Below, piece after piece: positions 1-6,247 of a stretch of DNA of 14,700 nucleotides (positions are counted from its first letter, which is position 1; every line of letters begins with the position of its first letter). The notes below the pieces were generated by a model. It saw only the letters and a program-made list of their open reading frames with translations, searched no databases and had not been told where the DNA came from. The position numbers and the translations under genes were made by a program. Source of the DNA: an uncultured Clostridia bacterium (lineage in GTDB: Bacteria; Bacillota; Clostridia; RUG12999); NCBI GenBank assembly GCA_934792465.1, contig CAKVOK010000069.1, positions 1 through 14,700 of the forward strand. The letters are read 5' to 3'.

Positions 1-146
1 GTTCTTATGTGAGAACATCAAGGTTCCGGGGAACCCGTTCGCAATCTATTGATTGCGCTAACGGGTCGGGTTCTTATGTGAGAACATCAAGGTTCCGGGG
101 AACCCGTTCGCAATCTATTGATTGCGCTAACGGGTCGGGTTCTTAT
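1..146. repeat. 69-bp tandem repeat (two full copies and an 8-bp start of a third), truncated by the window edge
   Basis: Positions 1-69 and 70-138 are identical, and 139-146 (GTTCTTAT) repeats the first 8 bases. Each unit holds three inverted repeats: GTTCT/AGAAC (1-5/12-16), GGTTCC/GGAACC (22-27/30-35), and a long one pairing CCCGTT plus CGCAATC (34-46) with GATTGCG plus AACGGG (51-57, 60-65) around a TATT loop, with a 2-nt bulge. The second and third stems share bases 34-35 and so compete. The array is directly downstream of the minus-strand gene; that gene's stop codon (143-145) lies inside the third partial copy. The unit length is a multiple of 3 and one plus frame stays open, encoding a 23-residue peptide repeat, but there is no ribosome binding site and I do not call it a gene. 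No T-tract follows the stems, so this is not a classical terminator. Confidence 0.95.
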
Positions 147-1867
147 CTTTCGATTTCCGCAATAACTGTTTTTGCGAGTGAATTCAGCTTATATCCTGCG
201 GCACTGTATCTTGAATCACCGTGAATATAGATTACAAGCTTGTTTTTGCCGTCTTGCAAATCGGTTTTTGCAATATTGACATCGCCTCGTTTAATTTTTC
301 CGCCGTTCAGACTGTATGAAATATAAGGAGTTCTGTTTGCGGAAGCCTTGAATGTCAGAGCATCTGCGGTAAGCTTTAAAGAATATGTTCCGTCCGCATT
401 TTCCGTTGCGTCCGCACCGTCGAATTTCACATCTGTAACATTAAGCGCACTTACAACTTTAAAAGGCTGCGTTGTTGCGGTGCAAACGGTAGTGCCGTCG
501 ATTTTGCTGATAACGTTGGCGGTTATTTCAAGGTTTTCGGCATCCTGTGCGTCTTTTGAAACTATAATAGTGTTGCCGTCACGCTTGATACCCTTAAGTC
601 CGTTGAAATTATCGGAATATTCAATTGTATAATAACTTTCCCAAGAATCCGGAAGTTTTGCACCTCGTACATTAAAGCCTTTTAAGCTTAACTTATATTT
701 GCTTGCGTCACTCCACGAAAGGCTGTTTGCATACAGTATATCATTTATCATAAGGCTTGCGGAGTCTATGGTATAATTATCGGGAACAGCCTTTGATATT
801 GTTATTGGCAGAACAGCCGATACAGCAGGATTTGAAATCGAAACCGCTGTGATATTTACTTTTCCGACACTGTTTGCGATAAGCGTACCGCTCTTAGGAT
901 TGATGTCTGCATTGATAATGCCGTCAACCGACCATTTTACATTTTTGTTTGTAGCATTGTCGGGAAGAACTTTTACCGAATAATTATATATTCCGCCGGT
1001 GGCACAGTTACTTTCGCCTATTATTTCTATTGACTGCGGCAAAATCTCGTTTTCAACAACCGTAATCTCGAAAGTTGCTTTTTTATCTTTTGCAGTTGCG
1101 GTGACTGTTGCATTTCCGACAGCATTTGCAGTTACAAGACCTGTATCTGATATACTTACACAACTATCGGCTGTCCAGGTGATTTTTTCGCTTGCCATAG
1201 CAGTAGGTAATATATTTGCATTAAGCTGTTTGGTTTTTCCGACAGCTATTACAGAACAGTCATCTTCAGTGGTTATTTCTATCTTTTCAATATTTGTTCC
1301 GGTGGTGCCGGGGAAATACTCGATGGAAAAACTGTCCGGCATGATGTTATTCCCTAAAGTGAAAAGTTGTTTTCCCGGCAGTGATTGTACCGATGATACG
1401 AGGGGCTTGCCTCGCAGATTGTATGAAACATCTGTAGATATTACATTTTCATTTGTAATATTAATTTTTTTCAGCTTAAAATCGGCAATTTTGATTTCGG
1501 CATTTTTATCAAGGTCGATATAGAGATTGGTTTTGTCAACCGCACTGAGCCAGAATCTTACACAATGTCCGTTTTTTGTTTCCATGGTTGAAAATGCAAG
1601 ATTCGGAACGAGCCAGTCCTTAAAGTTTTCATTTAATTTAAATGAATCAATTACCGGTTCAACTTGTTTTTCATCATAACCTATATAAAATGTCATACCC
1701 ATAATTTTTTCGGATTCGCCTCTTAAAACTACAGAAACGTTCATAAACTCGTTTTCATCGGTGATACGGTAGATAACCTTTGTGTTTTCAACTCCTGCCG
1801 CATATGTAACGGAGATTCCCGAAACAAACATGGCAAATATAACAAGCATACCAAATATTTTTTTCAT
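143..1867 (-). CDS. Secreted multidomain beta-sandwich protein (cohesin-like N-terminus, two Big_2 domains)
   Basis: A 574-residue exported protein of unknown specific role. Residues 1-24 form a signal peptide (Lys-Lys, hydrophobic core, cleavage near TYAA-G). Residues about 28-160 alternate beta strands in a way that resembles cohesin or related Ig-like modules; this is a pattern judgement only. Residues 193-271 and 277-358 are bacterial Ig-like Big_2 domains, each with the typical late G-x-[AV]-x-[IV]-T-A strand (GNATVTATA, GKVNITAVS). Residues 361-478 and 479-574 are further beta-rich segments that I do not recognise. There is no sortase motif, SLH domain or C-terminal membrane anchor, so it is probably released or bound through its domains. 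The start is supported by GGAGGAGG six bases upstream. It is transcribed divergently from another secreted protein. The stop codon lies in the repeat array, so a shortened C-terminus cannot be excluded. Confidence 0.85.
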   Translation of the reverse strand: MKKIFGMLVIFAMFVSGISVTYAAGVENTKVIYRITDENEFMNVSVVLRGESEKIMGMTFYIGYDEKQVEPVIDSFKLNENFKDWLVPNLAFSTMETKNGHCVRFWLSAVDKTNLYIDLDKNAEIKIADFKLKKINITNENVISTDVSYNLRGKPLVSSVQSLPGKQLFTLGNNIMPDSFSIEYFPGTTGTNIEKIEITTEDDCSVIAVGKTKQLNANILPTAMASEKITWTADSCVSISDTGLVTANAVGNATVTATAKDKKATFEITVVENEILPQSIEIIGESNCATGGIYNYSVKVLPDNATNKNVKWSVDGIINADINPKSGTLIANSVGKVNITAVSISNPAVSAVLPITISKAVPDNYTIDSASLMINDILYANSLSWSDASKYKLSLKGFNVRGAKLPDSWESYYTIEYSDNFNGLKGIKRDGNTIIVSKDAQDAENLEITANVISKIDGTTVCTATTQPFKVVSALNVTDVKFDGADATENADGTYSLKLTADALTFKASANRTPYISYSLNGGKIKRGDVNIAKTDLQDGKNKLVIYIHGDSRYSAAGYKLNSLAKTVIAEIER

Positions 1868-1901
1868 ATGTATCCTCCTCCAGAATAAACTCTATATTAT
1901 A

Positions 1902-1930
1902 ATTTTATCATATAATAACTCATATGTCAA
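1902..1930 (-). promoter_or_regulatory. Promoter of the minus-strand secreted protein gene
   Basis: Read on the minus strand, TTGACA (1930-1925) is followed after 17 bases by TAAAAT (1907-1902). The predicted transcript would start about 30 bases upstream of the ATG, with a strong Shine-Dalgarno site (GGAGGAGG, 1881-1874). The -35 is a full consensus match and the -10 is a 5 of 6 match. Confidence 0.75.
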
Positions 1931-1984
1931 GTTTTTTTGATAACACTGCATAAAAACTTTATAAATATTAGATAAAATTTATAC

Positions 1985-2013
1985 TTGCAAAAATACTTCA
2001 CTTATAGTATAAT
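1985..2013 (+). promoter_or_regulatory. Promoter of the GH26-like/mscL/malQ operon
   Basis: TTGCAA (1985-1990), a 17-base spacer and a consensus TATAAT (2008-2013) lie 35 bases ahead of the ATG at 2049. It is back to back with the minus-strand promoter, with about 55 AT-rich bases between the two -35 boxes. No operator palindrome was recognised between them. Confidence 0.75.
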
Positions 2014-2048
2014 ATATAATGAAAAAATTATATTAATGAGGTGTCGGA

Positions 2049-3971
2049 ATGAAAAAAATTTTATCCTTTATTTGCCTTACGGCAATCATTTTAACAATCC
2101 CTTTAAGCGTATGCGCTTATCAGTTCCCGAATGCGGTTTGGAAGCCCAATGACGCATATACGCAAGCTGTTCAGGCAGGCGATAACTACGGTGTGATTAC
2201 TTTCGGATGTCAGATTATGGACATATTAAAAGGTGAACCGCAAAATCATCAGGTAATAGAGTTTTCGGCTTCACGCTGTGAGGGTGTTGCGAAAGCATAT
2301 GAAAACTTGGGTGATTACGCCTCAAGTGCAAAATATTACGAATCCTATGCGGGTTATGCGGCTGCATTGGGATTTGACGATGCGGTGCGCATTTCTCAGG
2401 CAAAAGCCAAGGAATATACACCGAAAATAGAGCTTACGGCTCCGGCAGCATACTCGCAAATTAACTTCGGTGCGAAAAATGAGCCGGAAAAAGGCGTGCG
2501 CTATGGAGTTACGGTAGACAGCACATCGAGAGAAAGACTTGCAAATGAATCTATGACGCTTATATATATTAATTTCGGCGACGATTCGCAGCTTCCGTAT
2601 ATACGCCGCAAGCTTGAAGAGGCTTCGGCAAAAGGCATTGCGGCAGAGATTGCATGGAATGTTGTGGGCGAGGGGAACGAAATAGCGTCGGTAACTTCCA
2701 ATACGGCTCATATAAATAACGTTTTGAATCTGTTGAAAGACTTTCCGTCAATGCCGCTTTATGTGCGCTTTGCGGCAGAGGTAGATGTATGGTCGGTAAA
2801 AGCAGACCCGACGGCTTTTAAAAATTCATTTGCTTACATATCAAATGCGGTGCATCAGGCATTGGCAAACGCAGCTGTTGTATGGAGCATAAACATGGTG
2901 TCCGGCTGGGACATGAATGTTGATGAATATTATCCGGGTGACGAATACGTGGACTGGGTAGGGGTATCGCTCTATTTGCAGAAATATTTCCTCGGACAGA
3001 ATGACCAAAGCGAAAACGGAAAAATAAACGAAATAATGTTTTTCAGCGGAAAGAGCGCAGACCCGATTGCGGCATTGGAAAAGATAATCAATACATACGG
3101 AAACCGCAAACCGATTATGGTTGCGGAAGGCGGCGTATCCCATTATATTAATTCTCTGGGCGAAGATGCTTCGGCATGGGCGCAGATATATTTAAGAAAG
3201 ATATTTAATTATATACCTATGATGTATCCGCAGGTGAAGCTTATCGCATATTTTGATAAGGTAATGAACGAAATAAATAATTATGCGCTGACGGCAAATA
3301 ATTCACTTTTTGAAAGCTACAGTGCCATAACGCAAAATCCGTGGTTTATACAGAGAAATTCATCTTCTGCACTGTCGTTTGCAAGAATGCCGAATGTATT
3401 TGAAACGGGAAAAATGTCAACCTTTATGACATATGTGCATACATACGGAGCGGAAGAGCCGAAAGTGAACTATTTTGTTGACGGAAATTTCTATGCTTCG
3501 AGAGATTATGCACCGTATACCTGCAATATATCGTTTGACGCACCGGGACAGCATACTCTCAAAGTGACGGCGGCGAGCGGCGATAATGTACTTTGCGAAA
3601 GAGAATACACCGTGTGGATTTCAGATGAAATTTCAATTGCGGTAAACGATATGAAAATATTGTCGGACGTACCGCCGATATTGGTAAACAACAGAACTCT
3701 TGTCCCGGTAAGACTTATTGCCGAAAGTCTGGGAGCAGAGGTTTCGTGGAACGAAGCGGCGCAGGAAGTGACGGTTAAAAAAGGTTCGGATATAATTAAA
3801 CTGACAATCGGTGAAAATGTTATCACAAAAAACGGTGTTCCGTCAACTATTGACGTGGCTTCGCAGGTTACGGACGGCAGAACAATGCTGCCGGTGAGAG
3901 CGGTTGCCGAGGCACTTAGCTGCAAGATAGATTGGGTTGATGCACAAAATCTTGTATCAATAACTAAGTAG
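2049..3971 (+). CDS. Secreted GH26-like TIM-barrel protein with C-terminal copper-amine-oxidase-N1-like domain
   Basis: 640 residues. A signal peptide occupies residues 1-23 (cleavage near SVCA-Y; the Cys lacks a good lipobox). Residues 35-122 are helical and tetratricopeptide-like (SCREG-type repeats such as AYENLGDYASSAKYYESYA). Residues about 150-435 look like a glycoside hydrolase barrel close to GH26: VRFAAEVD (239-246, candidate acid/base E244), PGDEYVDWVGVSLY (296-309) and KPIMVAEGG (354-362, candidate nucleophile E360). The usual GH26 His before the acid/base (HE) is Ala here, so family and activity are uncertain. Residues 450-525 form a beta domain. Residues 528-640 match the CuAO-N1 type, with two copies of the R-T-[LM]-[VL]-P-V-R-[LA] motif (549-556, 611-618); in Clostridia this is a wall- or surface-associated module, not an oxidase. 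GAGGTG precedes the start. It heads a tight operon with mscL and malQ. Confidence 0.8.
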   Translation: MKKILSFICLTAIILTIPLSVCAYQFPNAVWKPNDAYTQAVQAGDNYGVITFGCQIMDILKGEPQNHQVIEFSASRCEGVAKAYENLGDYASSAKYYESYAGYAAALGFDDAVRISQAKAKEYTPKIELTAPAAYSQINFGAKNEPEKGVRYGVTVDSTSRERLANESMTLIYINFGDDSQLPYIRRKLEEASAKGIAAEIAWNVVGEGNEIASVTSNTAHINNVLNLLKDFPSMPLYVRFAAEVDVWSVKADPTAFKNSFAYISNAVHQALANAAVVWSINMVSGWDMNVDEYYPGDEYVDWVGVSLYLQKYFLGQNDQSENGKINEIMFFSGKSADPIAALEKIINTYGNRKPIMVAEGGVSHYINSLGEDASAWAQIYLRKIFNYIPMMYPQVKLIAYFDKVMNEINNYALTANNSLFESYSAITQNPWFIQRNSSSALSFARMPNVFETGKMSTFMTYVHTYGAEEPKVNYFVDGNFYASRDYAPYTCNISFDAPGQHTLKVTAASGDNVLCEREYTVWISDEISIAVNDMKILSDVPPILVNNRTLVPVRLIAESLGAEVSWNEAAQEVTVKKGSDIIKLTIGENVITKNGVPSTIDVASQVTDGRTMLPVRAVAEALSCKIDWVDAQNLVSITK

Positions 3972-3986
3972 AGGAGATTAATGCAA

Positions 3987-4400
3987 ATGAAATTTATAAA
4001 GGAATTTAAAGAATTTGCAATAAAAGGCAATGTAATCGATATGGCAGTCGGCGTAATCATAGGCGGAGCCTTCGGAAAGATAGTAAGCTCGCTTGTAAAT
4101 GATATAATTATGCCTGCTATAAGTTTGCTTCTCGGTAAGATTGATTTGTCGAAGCTTGCCATAGTTATTGAAAAACAGGGTGCAGACCCGATAGTTATAG
4201 GATATGGTATGTTTTTGCAGAATGTAATAGACTTTCTTATAATAGCACTGTGCATTTTCATGTTTGTTAAGCTTTCGGCGAAGCTGAAAAGAAAAGAAGA
4301 AGAAAAGCCGGTTGAGCCGCCGAAACCCTCCAATGAAGAAGTTTTACTTGCGGAAATAAGAGATATTCTGGCAAATAAAGAGAGGACAGGCGAGGAATAA
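3987..4400 (+). CDS. mscL: Large-conductance mechanosensitive channel MscL
   Basis: This is the pressure-relief channel that opens under membrane tension during osmotic downshock; it is a homopentamer in the cytoplasmic membrane. The 137-residue length fits the family. The N-terminal helix (FIKEFKEFAIKGN) leads into the hallmark TM1 segment with DMAVGVIIGGAFGKIVSSLVNDIIMP. TM2 lies around residues 68-93 (GYGMFLQNVIDFLIIALCIFMF), followed by a charged Lys/Glu- and Pro-rich linker and the C-terminal helix. I chose ATG 3987 because it aligns with other MscL N-termini and sits 10 bases after AGGAG (3972-3976), a spacing also seen at other starts here. ATG 3981, two codons earlier, is only 4 bases from the site. 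It lies just after the GH26-like gene and 13 bases before malQ, so it is co-transcribed. Confidence 0.95.
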   Translation: MKFIKEFKEFAIKGNVIDMAVGVIIGGAFGKIVSSLVNDIIMPAISLLLGKIDLSKLAIVIEKQGADPIVIGYGMFLQNVIDFLIIALCIFMFVKLSAKLKRKEEEKPVEPPKPSNEEVLLAEIRDILANKERTGEE

Positions 4401-4413
4401 TACGGAGGTAATT

Positions 4414-5919
4414 ATGATGATGCGCCGCTTGAAAGACCGGCGAAAATATTGTTTGAAATATAGATATTTGAAAAGGAGAATAAAAAAGTTGGAAAGAAAA
4501 AGCGGTGTGCTTATGCACATTTCATCGCTCCCGGGGGAATATTCCTGCGGAGCATTTAACGAATCGGCAAAAAAATTTGTTGATTTTATAAAGGAATGCG
4601 GCTTTTCGTATTGGCAGGTGCTGCCGTTCGGGATTGTGGACGAGTGCAATTCGCCGTATAAATCGTATTCCGCATTTGCCGGAAATCCGTATTTTATAGA
4701 TATTGAGGCGCTTAACCGAAACGGTCTTATAACGCACGATGAACTTGAAGCACAAAAGCAGACAACGCCGTATTCATGCGAATATGTGCGTTTGTATCAC
4801 AGCCGTTTGAACCTGCTCAGAAAAGCTGCAAAGCGTGCGGCAAACAAAGATGAAATAACCGAATTTATTGCGGAAAATAAATACCTTGATAAGTTCTGTA
4901 CATTCATGGGTCTGAAAGCTGTGAACGAGAATCTTCCGTGGCAGGAATGGAAAAACGATGTTCCCGATGAGGATGAAGTTTTTGCATGGAAATTTATTCA
5001 GTATTATTTCTTTACACAATGGAAAGAGATAAAAGCATATGCGAACGAGAAGGGTATTGAGATTATAGGAGATATTCCGATATATGTGTCACCGGACAGC
5101 GCAGACGTATGGGCGGAAAGAGAGCAGTTTCTGCTTGATGAAAAAGGCTATCCGGAAATGGTTGCCGGAGTTCCGCCGGATTATTTTGCCAAGGACGGAC
5201 AGCTTTGGGGAAATCCGATATACGATTGGAATCATATGGAACGGGACGGCTTTTCCTGGTGGGGCGACAGAATGTGCCATATGCTTGATATGTTTGACGG
5301 AGTGCGAATAGACCATTTCAGAGGTGTTGAATCTTATTGGGGAGTGCCGGCATCGGAAGAAACCGCAAAAAACGGTAAATGGTATAAAGGACCGGGAATG
5401 AAGCTTGTTGAAAAAATACATGAGGTTGCGGGCGATAAGCTTGTTATAGCCGAGGATTTGGGCGATATTACGGAAGATGTATATAAGCTTTTGGAAGAAA
5501 GCGGTTTCCCGGGAATGCGTGTATTTCAGTTTGCCTTTCTCGGGGATGACAATACGCCGCATTTGCCGCATAATTATAAAAATAATTGTATTGCATATTC
5601 GGGAACGCATGATAACAATACATTGCTCGGATATCTTTGGGAGCTTGACAACGAAATGCGCAGAAAAATGCTTGAATATTGCGGATATTTAAGTTCGGAT
5701 TGGGAACGAGGATATGACAGCATTTTAAGAACGCTTTTTGCAAGCCATGCAGGCGTGCTTATTCTGCCGATACAGGATTTGCTCGGCTACGGCTCGGATA
5801 CTCGCATGAATATTCCCGGTACGGCACACGGAAACTGGCAGTTCAGAATTACGGAGCAGCAGCTGTACGGAATAGATAAAGAAAAATTCAAACGATTTAA
5901 TGCATTGTATAAAAGATAA
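4414..5919 (+). CDS. malQ: 4-alpha-glucanotransferase (amylomaltase, GH77)
   Basis: This cytoplasmic enzyme transfers alpha-1,4-glucan segments between maltodextrins and releases glucose. GH77 motifs are complete (numbering from ATG 4414): SPYKSYSAFAGNP (80-92), GDIPIYVSPDSADVW (219-233), the nucleophile D300 in RIDHFRG, the acid/base E347 in IAEDLG and the transition-state Asp D400 in GTHDNN. Two starts are possible. ATG 4414 has GGAGG 5 bases upstream but adds 25 very basic residues not typical of the family. TTG 4489 has AAGGAG (4473-4478) 10 bases upstream, and its product would begin 5 residues before SGVLMHISSLP, as in short GH77 enzymes. I favour TTG 4489 on family grounds and give the longer frame as the envelope. 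It is the last gene of the operon with the GH26-like gene and mscL. Confidence 0.95.
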   Translation: MMMRRLKDRRKYCLKYRYLKRRIKKLERKSGVLMHISSLPGEYSCGAFNESAKKFVDFIKECGFSYWQVLPFGIVDECNSPYKSYSAFAGNPYFIDIEALNRNGLITHDELEAQKQTTPYSCEYVRLYHSRLNLLRKAAKRAANKDEITEFIAENKYLDKFCTFMGLKAVNENLPWQEWKNDVPDEDEVFAWKFIQYYFFTQWKEIKAYANEKGIEIIGDIPIYVSPDSADVWAEREQFLLDEKGYPEMVAGVPPDYFAKDGQLWGNPIYDWNHMERDGFSWWGDRMCHMLDMFDGVRIDHFRGVESYWGVPASEETAKNGKWYKGPGMKLVEKIHEVAGDKLVIAEDLGDITEDVYKLLEESGFPGMRVFQFAFLGDDNTPHLPHNYKNNCIAYSGTHDNNTLLGYLWELDNEMRRKMLEYCGYLSSDWERGYDSILRTLFASHAGVLILPIQDLLGYGSDTRMNIPGTAHGNWQFRITEQQLYGIDKEKFKRFNALYKR

Positions 5920-5923
5920 TGTA

Positions 5924-5941
5924 AAAAAACACACGTTTTTT
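5924..5941 (+). terminator. Weak AT-rich hairpin after malQ
   Basis: AAAAAAC (5924-5930) pairs with GTTTTTT (5935-5941) around the loop ACAC, starting a few bases after the malQ stop. The stem has only one G-C pair and no separate T-tract follows, so termination here is a guess. I see no better terminator before the next promoter. Confidence 0.3.
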
Positions 5942-5970
5942 GTCAAGATTAAAATTTTGGTAAAAATATG

Positions 5971-5999
5971 TTGACATTATAAAAAAACAGGTGTATAAT
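5971..5999 (+). promoter_or_regulatory. Consensus promoter of the glutamate synthase operon
   Basis: TTGACA (5971-5976), a 17-base spacer and TATAAT (5994-5999) match the housekeeping-sigma consensus at all 12 positions. Transcription should begin near 6005-6007, about 240 bases ahead of the first codon. So strong a promoter with a long leader containing a terminator suggests that control acts after initiation. Confidence 0.9.
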
Positions 6000-6009
6000 A
6001 GATACACAA

Positions 6010-6062
6010 GCAGCAACGGCGCTGCATAAAATATTGATAATAATTTTGAACAAAGGTGTTTA
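6010..6062 (+). promoter_or_regulatory. ANTAR-type dual-hairpin antiterminator element (P1 and P2)
   Basis: P1 is GCAGC (6010-6014), hexaloop AACGGC (6015-6020), GCTGC (6021-6025). P2 is TGAAC (6047-6051), hexaloop AAAGGT (6052-6057), GTTTA (6058-6062), with one G-U pair. Both hexaloops carry A at position 1 and G at position 4, the signature of RNAs bound by ANTAR proteins (EutV and NasR systems). The hairpins are separated by 21 bases. P2 shares bases 6052-6062 with the 5' arm of the following terminator, so P2 and the terminator are mutually exclusive. The NitR-like ANTAR protein encoded in the same operon (12676-13245) is the obvious ligand. The match was found by eye and binding is inferred. 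Confidence 0.8.
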
Positions 6063-6105
6063 CCGAACGTATCAGTGCGTCCGGCAAATACCTTTTTCTG
6101 TTTTT
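6052..6105 (+). terminator. Leader intrinsic terminator controlled by P2
   Basis: Bases 6052-6070 pair with 6077-6095 to form a stem of up to 19 positions with two A-C mismatches (6062/6085 and 6066/6081) and terminal-loop wobble, loop ATCAGT (6071-6076). T-runs at 6093-6097 and 6101-6105 follow. It lies between the promoter and the first gene, so readthrough is required for operon expression. Formation destroys P2, as expected of an ANTAR-controlled attenuator. Confidence 0.88.
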
Positions 6106-6149
6106 ATTGATTTTTAATTTAACATCGCTGAATTTATTCGCTGCTTCTT

Positions 6150-6232
6150 CGCACCGTATGTGCGCATAAATTACCGTATACAGCTTACCTGCCCGCGGTA
6201 TGCTGTGTATATTTAATATATTCTGTGGGCAG
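6150..6232 (+). promoter_or_regulatory. Second structured leader segment next to the gltB1 ribosome binding site (possible pseudoknot)
   Basis: A small hairpin CGCAC/GTGCG (6150-6154/6160-6164) precedes a larger one. In the latter, 6176-6184 pairs with 6202-6210 (nine pairs including wobbles), then after a U-U mismatch 6186-6189 pairs with 6197-6200. Its apical region contains CTGCCC (6189-6194), a perfect complement of GGGCAG (6227-6232), whose end overlaps the start of the AGAAAGG Shine-Dalgarno region (6231-6237). That pairing would form a pseudoknot touching the ribosome binding site. No known riboswitch was recognised; folding was done by eye only. Confidence 0.45.
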
Positions 6233-6247
6233 AAAGGCTATGGTAAT

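Noticed and set aside
1..146. CRISPR array
   Set aside because: The units are directly adjacent with no variable spacers between identical repeats, and no cas genes are in the window.
9..224. Open frame giving a 23-residue peptide repeat across the 69-bp array
   Set aside because: It arises because the repeat length is a multiple of 3; no ribosome binding site, it overlaps the end of a well-supported gene on the other strand, and the DNA symmetry is better explained as palindromes than as codons.
3506..4333. Minus-strand frame of 275 codons across the GH26-like gene end and mscL
   Set aside because: Antisense shadow of two recognised genes; Ser/Thr/Ile-rich with no motifs and no ribosome binding site.
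6067..6080. ACGT-ATCAGT-GCGT hairpin as the second ANTAR loop
   Set aside because: Its hexaloop has A at position 4 rather than G and it is the tip of the terminator itself, so it would not be antagonistic; the 6047-6062 hairpin fits both criteria.
6200..6247. Upstream in-frame ATG for the amidotransferase subunit
   Set aside because: It lies in a leader hairpin, lacks a Shine-Dalgarno site, and adds 16 residues before a start that has one.
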